Positions 1-9,564 of a stretch of 64,000 nt of DNA are shown one piece after another. A model generated the notes under the pieces. It was not told the origin of the DNA. It saw only the letters and a program-made list of their open reading frames with translations, and searched no databases. The first letter of the stretch is position 1; the number at the start of each line of letters is the position of its first letter. Made by a program: the position numbers and the translations under genes. Source of the stretch: Duodenibacillus massiliensis (GTDB lineage Bacteria > Pseudomonadota > Gammaproteobacteria > Burkholderiales > Burkholderiaceae_F); contig NZ_LT635860.1 of the NCBI RefSeq assembly GCF_900128485.1, forward strand, positions 229,148-293,147, written 5' to 3'.

Positions 1-138
1 AGAAAACAGTGCTCTTTTGTGGCCTTAAAAAGCGCGGTTTCAAAGCGAAAAGAGATTGAGAAGGACAGCGGCGGGCAGGGGGATAATGACGTCACGACCG
101 GAAGTCGAAAGGCGCAACGGCCCGGCAGATCCGGCGGA

Positions 139-176
139 AAAAGAAAATCCCGCTGACCGAACGATCAACGGGATTG
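139..176 (-). terminator. Terminator of the tRNA-Asp unit
   Basis: On the minus strand, just beyond the 3' end of the first tRNA-Asp, the arms at 146-152 and 169-175 pair over 7 bp (CGGGATT-type stem) and are followed by a T-rich tract. The position is right for ending a minus-strand tRNA transcript. Confidence 0.6.
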
Positions 177-181
177 AATTT

Positions 182-258
182 TGGCGGAGTGGACGGGACT
201 CGAACCCGCGACCCTCGACGTGACAGGCCGATATTCTAACCAACTGAACTACCACTCC
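182..258 (-). tRNA. tRNA-Asp (anticodon GTC), copy 1
   Basis: Read on the minus strand this is a complete 77-nt cloverleaf. It has a GGAGTGG acceptor arm, D-arm AGTTCAGTTGGTTAGA, anticodon loop CCTGTCACG (GTC, aspartate), T-arm GGTTCGAGTCC and an encoded CCA end at 182-184. It is identical to the copy at 318-394, and the two are probably co-transcribed leftwards. Placement beside ppiD is common in beta-proteobacteria. Confidence 0.97.
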
Positions 259-317
259 GTTTCCGTTTGAGTGAACCGCGAATGAACTGACAGGATACCT
301 CTCAGTAAGGAGAGGTG

Positions 318-394
318 TGGCGGAGTGGACGGGACTCGAACCCGCGACCCTCGACGTGACAGGCCGATATTCTAACCAACTGAACTACCACTCC
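318..394 (-). tRNA. tRNA-Asp (anticodon GTC), copy 2
   Basis: A second 77-nt tRNA-Asp with the same sequence as copy 1, anticodon GTC and an encoded CCA at 318-320. It lies 59 nt upstream of copy 1 on the minus strand. The tandem pair looks like a simple gene duplication that raises tRNA-Asp dosage. Confidence 0.97.
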
Positions 395-502
395 GTCGTG
401 CGTGCATCCGCTTACGGTTCCCTCTGCGGGAAGCGCCGAATTATACAGAAGGGCGTGTGTTTTGCAACCGCTGCTGACACAAAAACGAGTGGTCGCAGGC
501 GC

Positions 503-534
503 AGACATCTGTTTTTGCGGAAAAACAGATGTCT
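503..534. repeat. Perfect 14-bp inverted repeat with a 4-nt loop
   Basis: Arms 503-516 and 521-534 are perfectly complementary (AGACATCTGTTTTT and its complement) around a GCGG loop. It sits in the 298-nt space between the tRNA-Asp pair and ppiD, which otherwise holds no gene I can support. It could be an intrinsic terminator that blocks read-through between divergent units, or a dispersed palindrome. Confidence 0.6.
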
Positions 535-692
535 TTCCTCTTGAGGCACCGGCCCGTAATACGGCACGGAGCAACAAGAATCATTTTCTGACGATTGTTT
601 ACGCGGCGCAAAGCCTTGCGGCATAGGCAAAAGAGCGGCAAAACGCGATAAACTCACACGTTTGTAATTTTCACCGCGTTAAAGGGCACACA

Positions 693-2606
693 ATGCTTCT
701 TGAGCTTTTCCGCAACCACAAGCGCTGGCTGATGTTTATCGCCATGATCCTTGTGATTCCGAGCTTTGTAGTCACGGGTATTTATTCCTACAACCGTATG
801 ATGAGTGACGACGGCGCCATTGCCAAAGTCGATGACGTCTCCATCACGCCGCAGCAGTATGACGAAGTCAAGCGCCAGCAGCTTGACAATCTGCGCCAGA
901 GACTCGGTGAAAACTTTAAGAGTAACCTTCTTGATACGGCCGAAGGCCGCTGGGCGGTGCTGCAGAGCATCATGAATGAGCGGTCTCTGATGGGTGAGGT
1001 TGCCAAGGAATTTGTGTCGGTTCCCGAAGAAACCGCGATTGAAGTCATCAAGACCTATCCGGCTTTCCAGGAAAACGGCAAATTTTCCGCTGAGCTCTAT
1101 CAGAATTACCTCGCGTCCACCGGCTATTCCGATCAGTATTTTGTCGAGCGCGTCCGCCAGGACGTCTCCCGTCAGCTGCTCACCGCGGCCTTCACGCGTA
1201 CCGCGGGTGCCCCTGAAAGCGTCGTGAAGGAAGTCAACAAGCTTCTTACCGAAAAGCGCACGATGGAAGTGATGGCCTTTAACGCCGACGACTACAAAAA
1301 GGGCGTGACGGTCACGCAAGCCCAAGCCAAGGACTACTGGACAAAGAACCCGAAGGCGTTTGCAATGCCCGATGAAGCCGACGTTGAGTACGTTGTGTTC
1401 TCTCCGGAACTCTTTAAGAATGTAGAACCCACCAAGGAAGACATTGAAACGTTCTACGCTCAGAACCGCAACCGCTTTAACGCCCCTGAAGAGCGCCGTG
1501 CCTCGCACATCCTCATTGATCTGAAGGACGGTAAGGACGCCGCAAAGAAAAAGGCCGAAGAGATTCTGAAGGAAGTCAAGGCCGATCCCAAGAAGTTTGC
1601 GGAACTTGCGAAGAAATACTCGGCTGACACGGGCAGCGCCAAAGACGGCGGTGACCTCAACTGGTTCGGTAAGGGTGTGATGGTTCCGGCCTTTGAAGAA
1701 GCTGTTTATAAGGCGAAGAAGGGTGAAATCGTGGGGCCGGTTGAAACCGACTTCGGGTTCCACATCATTGAAGTCACGGACATCAAGGGGCAGCACGTGC
1801 GGCCTCTTGCCGAAGTGCGCGACGAGATCGTCCGACTTTATCAGGAACAGCACTCCCAGGAGAAGTTCGGCACGGAAGCCGAAAACTTCACCAACATGGT
1901 GTACGAGCAGAGCGACAGCCTGCAGCCTGTGGCTGACAAGTACGGCATGAAGATTGAAACGGTGAAGAACGTGACGCCTGAGAAGGTGACGGATCCCGCA
2001 CTTGCCAAACTCTTTAACGACCATGTGCTTGAGAGCATCTTCAGCGATGAAGTGGCCCGTGAAAAGCGCAACACACAGGCCATTGAAGTCGGCAACAACC
2101 AACTTGTTTCCGCGCGCGTCGTAAATTTCCGTCCGGCCCACACCAAGCCTTTTGATGAAGCCAAGGCCGGCATCATTGAAATGCTCACGCAGCAAAAGGC
2201 ACTGGAAAAGGCGGGAGAAGCCGCCGGTAAACTCATTGCCGCTTTTGAAAAGGGCGACATGGCACAGGCAAAGTTCGCGAACCCCACGGTTGTTTCGCGC
2301 AGTGCGCCGGGTAACGCCACGATTAATCTTGTGAACGCCGTGATGCGCGCCGATATCACGAAGCTTCCCGCCTACGTGGGTGTGGCTGACGGCAACGTTT
2401 ACCGGATCGTGAAAATCACAAAGAGCGAAACGCCGGAAGTGACGGAAGCGGCTTTGTCCGGTTTAAGAAACGAGCTGCAGCAGATGCTCTCGCGGGCCGA
2501 TGAATCGGCCTACTACGGACAGCTTCGCGCCAAGCACAAGGCTGAGGTTCTCAATAAGAATTACCTCCCTGACGCTGAGGATAAGCTCCCCGGCAGTGCC
2601 GAGTAA
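693..2606 (+). CDS. ppiD: Periplasmic folding chaperone / peptidyl-prolyl isomerase PpiD
   Basis: 637 aa, the usual PpiD length. Residues about 12-32 form one N-terminal membrane anchor, followed by a SurA_N-type chaperone region. A parvulin rotamase domain spans about residues 266-365, with the SHIL, FGFHII and GGDLNWF motifs. PpiD is anchored in the inner membrane facing the periplasm and helps outer-membrane and secreted proteins leave the Sec translocon. The ATG at 693 is preceded by AAAGGG. The gene is monocistronic and ends in a strong terminator. The assignment is firm by domain order and by the tRNA-Asp neighbour. Confidence 0.95.
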   Translation: MLLELFRNHKRWLMFIAMILVIPSFVVTGIYSYNRMMSDDGAIAKVDDVSITPQQYDEVKRQQLDNLRQRLGENFKSNLLDTAEGRWAVLQSIMNERSLMGEVAKEFVSVPEETAIEVIKTYPAFQENGKFSAELYQNYLASTGYSDQYFVERVRQDVSRQLLTAAFTRTAGAPESVVKEVNKLLTEKRTMEVMAFNADDYKKGVTVTQAQAKDYWTKNPKAFAMPDEADVEYVVFSPELFKNVEPTKEDIETFYAQNRNRFNAPEERRASHILIDLKDGKDAAKKKAEEILKEVKADPKKFAELAKKYSADTGSAKDGGDLNWFGKGVMVPAFEEAVYKAKKGEIVGPVETDFGFHIIEVTDIKGQHVRPLAEVRDEIVRLYQEQHSQEKFGTEAENFTNMVYEQSDSLQPVADKYGMKIETVKNVTPEKVTDPALAKLFNDHVLESIFSDEVAREKRNTQAIEVGNNQLVSARVVNFRPAHTKPFDEAKAGIIEMLTQQKALEKAGEAAGKLIAAFEKGDMAQAKFANPTVVSRSAPGNATINLVNAVMRADITKLPAYVGVADGNVYRIVKITKSETPEVTEAALSGLRNELQQMLSRADESAYYGQLRAKHKAEVLNKNYLPDAEDKLPGSAE

Positions 2607-2625
2607 GTTGCGCTGAGCCCGTATC

Positions 2626-2648
2626 AACCGCCCTTCGGGGCGGTTTTT
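2626..2648 (+). terminator. Rho-independent terminator of ppiD
   Basis: The 8-bp stem AACCGCCC/GGGCGGTT closes a TTCG tetraloop and is followed by TTT, 20 nt after the ppiD stop. This is a textbook intrinsic terminator. Confidence 0.9.
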
Positions 2649-2733
2649 CTTTGGCGCTTTCCGCTAAAGCAGAGCGCACCCGGGCGCTTCTGGTAAGCTG
2701 CCGGCAGTGTGTTTTTTTGAAAACGGGGTGCGT

Positions 2734-5700
2734 ATGCCGGCTGAGCTCAAAAAAGGTTTGTACGAGTCGCTTCTCACTCGTTCAGTCAACGAACAACTGC
2801 AGGGACTTGCCGGGCGGCATCTCGCAGCCGAATCGCAGGCCGTGGATCCTGCGGAACGCAGCCGCATCTACACGGACTATGCGGCCCGTACGGTGAAGGA
2901 AGCCCTAGCGCACTGTGACTCTGCCGAAGAAGCCCGGGCGCTTGTGAACCTCTTAAGCCGCACGGCCCGGGACTTTGTGGCTAAGAAAAGCGGGGAAGCG
3001 CTCGTATGCGCCGACACGGTCGCAGAAGACCGCCTTTTAACCGAAGTGCGGGAGATGACCTCTGCCGCCGCAGCCCGCCCGCAGACGTCGGTCGCGCACA
3101 CCGCGCTTTTGACGGGCACGGCCAAAACCGATCCGGCGCTTGCGAGCGAAATCAAGCGGGAGATTGCTTCTGCCGACCGCATCGACTGGCTTGTTTCCTT
3201 TATCCGCTTTTCAGCTGTAAGCCGCCTCTACGATGACCTCAAGGCTTTTACGCATCGGGGCGGCCGCCTCAGAGTCATTACGACCACCTACATCGGTGCT
3301 ACCGAAGTCAAGGCCGTGGAGATGCTCGCAAAACTTCCGAACGCCGAAATCCGCATCGAGTACAGCGGCAGCCGCACGCGCCACCATGCCAAGGCCTATC
3401 TTTTTCACCGTGAGACCGGTTTCAGCACGGCCTACATCGGCTCAAGCAACCTCTCGGGGGCGGCGCTTACGGGCGGCCTTGAATGGAACCTTAAACTTGC
3501 CGCCAAAGAAACGCCCGAGATTTTCGCCAAAGCTGCCGCAACCTTTGAAGCCTACTGGTCGGATGCGCGCTTTGAGACGTTTGTCCCGGGTCTGGACGAT
3601 GAGCGTCTGCGGACGGCTTTAAAGCGCGAAGCCTGTGGCGGGAAAAGAGATCCGGCAGCTCCCGTGACGTGGGGGAGTTTTGAGCCCTATCCCTATCAGG
3701 CCGCGGTGCTTGAAGCGCTTGCCGCGGAGCGCTCCGCGGGCCACACACGAAACCTCGTGGTGGCCGCGACCGGTACGGGTAAAACCGCGATTGCCGCCTT
3801 TGACTATCAGCGGCAGATTAAAAACGGCATCCGCCCCAAGCTTCTCTTTGTTGCGCACCGCAAAGAAATTCTGCTGCAGGCACAGGCCTGTTTCAGAAGC
3901 ATCCTGCGGGACGCCAATTTCGGCTCACTGATGACGGGAGACGCAAAGCCCGCGAACAACCGCGAGGTCTTTGCCTCGGTGCAGACACTCAAAAATCCGG
4001 TGAATCTCACGGGCTTTGCCCGGGACCACTTTGACATGGTTGTGGCGGACGAAACGCACCATGCGGCTGCAGACTCTTACGACACGGTGCTCGAGTACTT
4101 TACGCCCAAAATTCTTCTGGGCCTTACCGCCACGCCCGAGCGCGCCGACGGCCGCAGCATTCTCGGCTACTTTGACGGCCGTATTGCGGCAGAAATCCGG
4201 CTTCCAGAAGCCATTGAACAGAATCTCCTCGTACCCTTTAACTACTTTGTGCTCACGGACCCCGTGAGCCTCGCGGACATCCCGTGGCGAAGCGGGCACT
4301 TTGATGTTAAGGCTCTGGAAAACCGCTATACCCAAGGGAACAGCTCCAAAGTCCGGACGCAGGCCTTCTTTACGGCGCTTGAAACCTATGCGCCTGAAAA
4401 AGAGGAACTGCGGGCCGTCGTCTTCTGCGTCACGCAGGAGCACGCGCGCTACGTGACAGGAATGCTTGCCGCGCAGGGCTATAAGGCGATGGCGGTCACT
4501 GCCGAAACGCCCTCAGCCGACCGGGAACGTGTCAAAGAGCGACTCGAAAAAGGGGAGGTGGAAATACTCTGCACGGTTGACGTCTTAAGCGAAGGCGCGG
4601 ACTTTCCGTGCATTAATACGGTGGTTTTTCTGCGTCCGACGGAAAGCCTCACGGTCTTTCTGCAGCAGTTGGGGCGGGGCTTGCGAAAGTACCCGCAGAA
4701 AGATGCACTCACGGTGCTTGACTTTGTTGCCGCAGGAAACCGGCGTTTCAGTTTTGAGTCGCGCTACAGGGCACTCTTACGCACGGCCGACACGGGCGTT
4801 GTCCGGCAGATCATGAACGGATTTGATGCGCTGCCAGCGGGGTGCTCGGTTACGATGGAACGCGTCGCGAAAGAAACGGTGCTTGAAAATATCAGGCAGT
4901 GCTTTACCGGCAAAAAAGGACTTCTCAATCTCGCGCAAAGCTTTATGGCAGAAGGCAGGAGCGCGGACCTCGCGGCGTTTCTCACGTTTGCTGAACTCTC
5001 ACTTTCGGACTTTTATGACAGGGCGTGCGATACGTTTGCCTCGTTTAGGCTGCTTTGGGACGCGGCATGCGGTTCGAACATTAACCGGCCGCTGCCGGAG
5101 GGGATCACGCAGGCAAAACTCGGCAAAGCCCTCCTGCGGCTTGCGACAACCGAGGATCCGGTTTGGGGTAAGACCATTGTTGGGTTGCTTGCGGACGATT
5201 CCGGCGTTCCGGCTGACGAACTTGAAAACTCCGCCCTGCGGGCTTTTGTGCGGCTTATCTGGGATGAGGCATTGCCTTGTGACGGGAACGCTTATCTTGC
5301 GGCACGCCTAAAGAGCTTGCGGCAAGCGGCGTGGCTTATCGACGAGATCCGGACGCTTCTCACGGTCAAAGCCGAATCCTGCCGCAGGGAAATGAAGGAT
5401 CTCGGTGTGGCGGGAACATACCTTAAGGTGCACGGAACCTATCACCGAAGCGCGGTTCTGGCGGCACTGAAACCGGAGCAGAAAAACCTGCAGGCGGGCG
5501 TACTCTGGATTCCGGAAAAGCGGGTTGACGTCTTTTTTGTGACGATCAACAAAAGCGAAAAGCACTTTACCGCCAATACGCTTTATGAGGATCTGGCGCT
5601 TACCGACACCGTCTTTCAGTGGCAGAGCCAAAATTCAACAACGGATACGTCGCCCACGGGTGAGCGCTATATCCACCACGCCGAGCGGGCGAGCGACATT

Positions 5701-5874
5701 GTGCTGTTTGTCCGCGGATTTAAGGGTGAGGGGAAAATTGCCGATCCCTATGTGTGCTTCGGGAAGGTCAAGTACCTGTCGCATACCGGCAATCGCCCCA
5801 TGACGATCCGCTTTGCGCTTGAAGAAAAGCTCACGGGCGAACTTCTGACGCTCTGCCGCCCTTACGGCGACTGA
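2734..5874 (+). CDS. PLD-domain superfamily II helicase with DUF3427-type C-terminus
   Basis: About 1046 aa, built in four parts. An N-terminal region of about 150 aa is followed by a phospholipase-D-like module (HHAKAYLF near residue 215, GSSNLSGAAL near 235). The helicase ATPase follows, with Walker A AATGTGKT near 344 and DETHH near 435. The helicase C domain has QLGRGLRKYP near 644, and the last 300 aa resemble DUF3427. Proteins with this order are DNA helicases or translocases of unsettled role, sometimes found in defence islands. The ATG at 2734 is preferred over the GTG at 2707, because MPAELKKGLYESLL is the usual start of the family. The gene stands alone, and the DMT transporter gene converges on it 1 nt away. 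Confidence 0.85.
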   Translation: MPAELKKGLYESLLTRSVNEQLQGLAGRHLAAESQAVDPAERSRIYTDYAARTVKEALAHCDSAEEARALVNLLSRTARDFVAKKSGEALVCADTVAEDRLLTEVREMTSAAAARPQTSVAHTALLTGTAKTDPALASEIKREIASADRIDWLVSFIRFSAVSRLYDDLKAFTHRGGRLRVITTTYIGATEVKAVEMLAKLPNAEIRIEYSGSRTRHHAKAYLFHRETGFSTAYIGSSNLSGAALTGGLEWNLKLAAKETPEIFAKAAATFEAYWSDARFETFVPGLDDERLRTALKREACGGKRDPAAPVTWGSFEPYPYQAAVLEALAAERSAGHTRNLVVAATGTGKTAIAAFDYQRQIKNGIRPKLLFVAHRKEILLQAQACFRSILRDANFGSLMTGDAKPANNREVFASVQTLKNPVNLTGFARDHFDMVVADETHHAAADSYDTVLEYFTPKILLGLTATPERADGRSILGYFDGRIAAEIRLPEAIEQNLLVPFNYFVLTDPVSLADIPWRSGHFDVKALENRYTQGNSSKVRTQAFFTALETYAPEKEELRAVVFCVTQEHARYVTGMLAAQGYKAMAVTAETPSADRERVKERLEKGEVEILCTVDVLSEGADFPCINTVVFLRPTESLTVFLQQLGRGLRKYPQKDALTVLDFVAAGNRRFSFESRYRALLRTADTGVVRQIMNGFDALPAGCSVTMERVAKETVLENIRQCFTGKKGLLNLAQSFMAEGRSADLAAFLTFAELSLSDFYDRACDTFASFRLLWDAACGSNINRPLPEGITQAKLGKALLRLATTEDPVWGKTIVGLLADDSGVPADELENSALRAFVRLIWDEALPCDGNAYLAARLKSLRQAAWLIDEIRTLLTVKAESCRREMKDLGVAGTYLKVHGTYHRSAVLAALKPEQKNLQAGVLWIPEKRVDVFFVTINKSEKHFTANTLYEDLALTDTVFQWQSQNSTTDTSPTGERYIHHAERASDIVLFVRGFKGEGKIADPYVCFGKVKYLSHTGNRPMTIRFALEEKLTGELLTLCRPYGD

Positions 5875-5875
5875 C

Positions 5876-6778
5876 TCAGCGTCCGAACCACTTGGCAGGC
5901 AGTTGCGCGAGGACAATTGCCGCCGCCATCACGGCGCAGCCGATGAGCTCGCGGCCGGTGAGCGCCTGGTTCATAAAGAGCCACCCGGCCAGAACCCCCA
6001 CGACTGCTTCAAAACTCATGATGAGGGACGCCACCGTCGGGTTGAGCCCCTTTTGTCCCACGATCTGCAGGGTGTAGGCAATGCCGTTACTCAAAATACC
6101 GGCGTAAAGGAGCATCCAGACGGCGTCCCACAGGTCCTTGAGTGTCGGCGGATCGAAGAACATCATGAGAATAAAGCCCCAGACGCCGCCCACGGCAAAC
6201 TGAATGCAGCTCATCCTCACGCCGTCCGTTTTGGGCGCAAAGTGATCGATCACGAGGATGTGAAAACTGAAAGAGAGGGCACAGGCTAAAACGAGCGAAT
6301 CCCCGAGGCTCAGAGTAAACCCGGTTTCCGGTTTCATGCAGAGAAACCACAGGCCCGCAACCGCCAGGATAACCGCAAGCCAGATGTTGAGGCTCGAGCG
6401 GCGCCCGATGAAAATGCCGATTACCGGGACAATGACGATGTAAAGGCTCGTGATGAAACTCGCCTTACCGACCTCCGTTCCCAAAAGCCCGAACTGCTGC
6501 AGCGACTCGGAAATAAAGAGAACGGTGCCGCAGGCAAAGCCCCCGATCCAGAGTGTTTTATCTTTCCAGACGTTTTTCGTTGAGGCCGGAGTCATGCCGC
6601 GCAGGCGGTCAAAGACCGGGAGTATGGCAAACACAAAGGCCGCGCCGATCACCGAGCGCCCCCAGGTAAAGGCAAAGGGGGAGATGTGTTCCATGCCGAG
6701 CGCCTGAGCAACAAAGCCGGTACCCCAGATGGTGGCGGTAATCAGAAGCAGAAGCGAGTGGCGGAGATTTTCGGGCAT
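5876..6778 (-). CDS. EamA/DMT-family inner-membrane exporter
   Basis: About 300 aa with ten predicted hydrophobic segments arranged as two EamA repeats. The N-terminus LLLLITATIWGTGFVAQALG and a TLQIVGQKG.NPT..SL motif in the second repeat are typical of drug/metabolite transporters. The substrate cannot be told from sequence. The ATG at 6778 is preferred to the upstream TTG at 6826, because that TTG lies inside the terminator hairpin of the response-regulator gene. The gene ends 1 nt from the converging helicase gene. Confidence 0.85.
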   Translation of the reverse strand: MPENLRHSLLLLITATIWGTGFVAQALGMEHISPFAFTWGRSVIGAAFVFAILPVFDRLRGMTPASTKNVWKDKTLWIGGFACGTVLFISESLQQFGLLGTEVGKASFITSLYIVIVPVIGIFIGRRSSLNIWLAVILAVAGLWFLCMKPETGFTLSLGDSLVLACALSFSFHILVIDHFAPKTDGVRMSCIQFAVGGVWGFILMMFFDPPTLKDLWDAVWMLLYAGILSNGIAYTLQIVGQKGLNPTVASLIMSFEAVVGVLAGWLFMNQALTGRELIGCAVMAAAIVLAQLPAKWFGR

Positions 6779-6803
6779 AACGGCGGGCCAGAAATCAAAA
6801 GAG

Positions 6804-6846
6804 AAAAAAGCAGGCAGAATCCCCAAGAAAGGAAACTGCCTGTTTC
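6804..6846 (-). terminator. Terminator downstream of the response regulator
   Basis: On the minus strand, CAGGCAG (6842-6836) pairs with CTGCCTG (6817-6811) and is followed by CTTTTTT. It lies 36 nt past the regulator stop, so it separates that gene from the EamA exporter. Confidence 0.65.
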
Positions 6847-6881
6847 AGACTCCAAAGAAGGAGCCTGTCTGAGAGCAAAGC

Positions 6882-7496
6882 TTAAAGCGGATCGCCCGAG
6901 CGCAGCAAAAGCCGTGCGATTTCCGCGGCGTTATGAAGGTCGAGCTTACGGTAAGCCGATCCGCGGTGCACCTGTACGGTCTTTTCGCTGATGCCGAGGT
7001 TTTCGGCAACCTGCTTGTTGCTCATGCCCTGCGCAACCATGCGGATCACTTCGCGTTCACGCTGCGTGAGCTGCTCAAGCGACTTACGGAAGTCGGAAAG
7101 CTCCATTTCGGTGCGGCGGTGATTGAGGTTTTTCATGACCGCATTGCCGATGGCGGTGAGAAGCCGCTGATCGTCAACGGGCTTTTGCAGAAAGTCCGAT
7201 GCACCCTGCTTGAGGGTGCGCACGGCCATATCAATGTCGCCGTGACCGGAAATAAAGATGATGGGCAGATCAATGCCCAATTCCTGCATCTTGTCCTGCA
7301 GTTCCAGGCCGCTCATGCGGGGCATGCGCACGTCAAGAACGAGGCAGCCGGGACGCTGAAAATCGTTGCTTGCAATAAAGTCCAGGGCGTCGGAGTAGGT
7401 CACGACGTCCCAGCCTTCGTCTTCAATCAGAAAAGCCCAGGAACGGCGCATCGCGTCGTCGTCATCGATAACCCGGACCAGAGGCTTGAGGGATTC
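6882..7496 (-). CDS. FixJ/NarL-type response regulator (orphan)
   Basis: About 204 aa. The receiver domain has the acidic cluster DDDD at 12-15, phospho-acceptor Asp56 in LVLDVRMP, and the conserved Lys in LQKPVDD. A LuxR-type helix-turn-helix follows (LTQREREVIRMVAQGMSNKQVAENLGIS). It should bind DNA when phosphorylated. The TTG at 7496 is chosen because GGGAG stands 6 nt upstream; another TTG at 7523 would add nine residues but lacks that spacing. No histidine kinase is adjacent, so the cognate sensor must lie elsewhere. Confidence 0.88.
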   Translation of the reverse strand, partial: ESLKPLVRVIDDDDAMRRSWAFLIEDEGWDVVTYSDALDFIASNDFQRPGCLVLDVRMPRMSGLELQDKMQELGIDLPIIFISGHGDIDMAVRTLKQGASDFLQKPVDDQRLLTAIGNAVMKNLNHRRTEMELSDFRKSLEQLTQREREVIRMVAQGMSNKQVAENLGISEKTVQVHRGSAYRKLDLHNAAEIARLLLRSGDPL

Positions 7497-7667
7497 CAAA
7501 ATAATTCTCCCGCAAATATTCAAAAAAACCTGAGACGCTGTCCCGCTTGTCGAAACGCATCCACTGCTATTGTGCCGTATTTAGGCGTAAATAAGTAAGT
7601 AACCCGTGAAAATTCCCCGATTTTTCTTGACTTTTTAGCTGCAAAGGGGACATTTTTCGAATTATGA

Positions 7668-7693
7668 GCGGCTGCAAAACCCTCTACAGCCGC
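7668..7693 (-). terminator. Possible proS terminator hairpin
   Basis: Arms GCGGCTG (7668-7674) and CAGCCGC (7687-7693) pair perfectly 14 nt past the proS stop. There is no clear T-run on the minus strand, so terminator function is only inferred. Confidence 0.4.
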
Positions 7694-7706
7694 CCGGTGA
7701 TCCTGC

Positions 7707-9452
7707 TTACCTATTAAGAGCCTTTGTGAGGAACGTGACGGCATCATCGAGCTTTACCATCACCTTGTCGTCCATCTTCGTGCGCTCGACGTATTCGACT
7801 TCGCCGGTCTTAAGACCCCGCTCACCGATCACGATGCGGTGCGGCACACCGATCAGTTCCCAGTCGGCAAACATCACGCCCGCGCGTACGTCACGGTCGT
7901 CCAGAATCACGTCAACGCCCTTGGCCTTTAGTTCATCGTGGAGTTTGTCGGCGGCAGCGCGCACGGCTTCGCTCTTCGTGTAATTCATCGGGCAGATCAC
8001 GACTTCAAAGGGAGCAATTGCCGCAGGCCACATGATGCCCTTGTCGTCGTGGCGCTGTTCGATTGCAGCGCCCATGACGCGCGTCACACCGATGCCGTAG
8101 CAGCCCATCTCGAGAAACTGCGGTTTGCCCGCTTCATCGAGGTAGGTCGCGTTCATGGCCTTGGAGTATTTGTTGCCGAGGTAAAAGACGTGGCCCACTT
8201 CAATGCCGCGCTGCAGCTTGATTTCTCCCTTGCCGTCGGGACTCGCATCGCCCTCAACGACGTTACGGAGGTCGGCAACCTTGGGCTCAGGCAGATCGCG
8301 CCCGAAATTGACTCCGGTGTAGTGGTAGCCCGTCTCATTCGCACCGCAGCAGAAGTCGCTCATCGCGGCAACGGTGAGGTCGGCGTAAACGGTGAGGTCG
8401 GTGGCGCCCACGGGACCCAGGGACCCGGGCGTTGCGCCCGCAAAGTGTTCGGCGATTTCCTTTTCGGTGGCAAAGCGGAAACCGTCTTTCAGTTCAGGGA
8501 GTTTGCCGGCCTTGACTTCATTGAGGTCGTGATCGGCCCGAAGCAGCACGAGGACAATCTTGGCGGGGAGCGCCTCGCCCTTGTCGTTCACTCGGTCGGC
8601 GGCAAGCACCACGGACTTTACGCAATGTAAAAGGTCAATGCCGAGGAAGGGGGCAACGTCTTCGCACTTTTCCTTGCCGGGCGTAGCGCATTTCTTCATC
8701 TCCTGCGCCGCGGCCTTACGGTCGCCCAGGACGGATTTGGCTTCACACAGTTCAATGTTGGCGGCAAAGTCACTCTCGGGGCAGTAGGCAATGACGTCTT
8801 CGCCCACGTCGGCAATCACTTGGAATTCGTGCGAGCGGCTGCCGCCGATCGCGCCCGTGTCGGCTCTCACCGGACGGAAAACAAGGCCCATGCGTTCAAA
8901 AATACGGTTGTAGGCTTTGTACATCGCGTCATAGGACTTTGAAGCTCCTTGAGCATCCCGGTCAAAGGAGTAGGCGTCCTTCATGATGAATTCACGGGCG
9001 CGCATTACGCCGAAGCGCGGCCGCCGTTCATCACGGAATTTCGTTCGAATCTGATAGAAATTCACCGGCATCTGGCGCCAGCTCGTGACTTCACCGCGCG
9101 CCACGGCCGTAATGACTTCTTCGGACGTGGGCTGAATCACGAAGTCGCGTTCATGGCGGTCCTTAAAGCGCAGCAGCTCCGGTCCGTACTTGTTCCAGCG
9201 GCCCGATTCCTGCCAAAGCTCCGCGGGCTGCACGATGGGCATTGCGAGTTCCACGGCCCCTGCCGCATTCATTTCCTCACGGATGATGTTTTCAATCTTC
9301 TGCACCACGCGCAGCCCCATGGGCATGATCGTGTAGACGCCTGCCGCGATCTTCTTGATGAGACCGGCACGGATGGAAAATTCCTGACTCGGAATTTCCG
9401 CGTCCGCGGGAGCTTCCTTCAGGGTCGAGATGAAAAATTGGCGTGCACGCAT
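7707..9452 (-). CDS. proS: Prolyl-tRNA synthetase
   Basis: 581 aa, a bacterial-type class II enzyme that charges tRNA-Pro in the cytoplasm. It starts [19 protein letters not shown]. Motif 2 is visible around [20 protein letters not shown], and motif 3 around [13 protein letters not shown]. Between motifs 2 and 3 lies the insertion domain of about 180 aa that edits Ala-tRNA-Pro. The C-terminal anticodon-binding domain contains [13 protein letters not shown] and [20 protein letters not shown]. Length and motifs are normal for the family. Confidence 0.97.
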   Translation of the reverse strand: MRARQFFISTLKEAPADAEIPSQEFSIRAGLIKKIAAGVYTIMPMGLRVVQKIENIIREEMNAAGAVELAMPIVQPAELWQESGRWNKYGPELLRFKDRHERDFVIQPTSEEVITAVARGEVTSWRQMPVNFYQIRTKFRDERRPRFGVMRAREFIMKDAYSFDRDAQGASKSYDAMYKAYNRIFERMGLVFRPVRADTGAIGGSRSHEFQVIADVGEDVIAYCPESDFAANIELCEAKSVLGDRKAAAQEMKKCATPGKEKCEDVAPFLGIDLLHCVKSVVLAADRVNDKGEALPAKIVLVLLRADHDLNEVKAGKLPELKDGFRFATEKEIAEHFAGATPGSLGPVGATDLTVYADLTVAAMSDFCCGANETGYHYTGVNFGRDLPEPKVADLRNVVEGDASPDGKGEIKLQRGIEVGHVFYLGNKYSKAMNATYLDEAGKPQFLEMGCYGIGVTRVMGAAIEQRHDDKGIMWPAAIAPFEVVICPMNYTKSEAVRAAADKLHDELKAKGVDVILDDRDVRAGVMFADWELIGVPHRIVIGERGLKTGEVEYVERTKMDDKVMVKLDDAVTFLTKALNR

Positions 9453-9522
9453 GGGCCGCTGACCTCAGTAAAAAAAGAAAAAGAAAGGCCGGATGCCGGC
9501 AGTTTCACGGGATCCGGACAAT

Positions 9523-9556
9523 AAAAAAGACGGGCGGAAATTTTACCAGCCCGTCT
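9523..9556 (-). terminator. Terminator of the HydE-like gene
   Basis: On the minus strand AGACGGGC (9556-9549) pairs with GCCCGTCT (9535-9528), followed by a T-run, 9 nt beyond the stop codon. It separates this gene from proS. Confidence 0.85.
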
Positions 9557-9564
9557 TCTGATTG

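Noticed and set aside
40..577. Minus- and plus-strand open frames across the first 600 bases
   Set aside because: They run through the two tRNA-Asp genes; the repeated protein sequence is just translated tRNA.
654..2195. A 513-codon frame antisense to ppiD
   Set aside because: It is a shadow of a real gene in GC-rich DNA: no family similarity, and ppiD has complete domains. The same applies to the long antisense frames over ilvC, the TorA-type gene and the dipeptidase.
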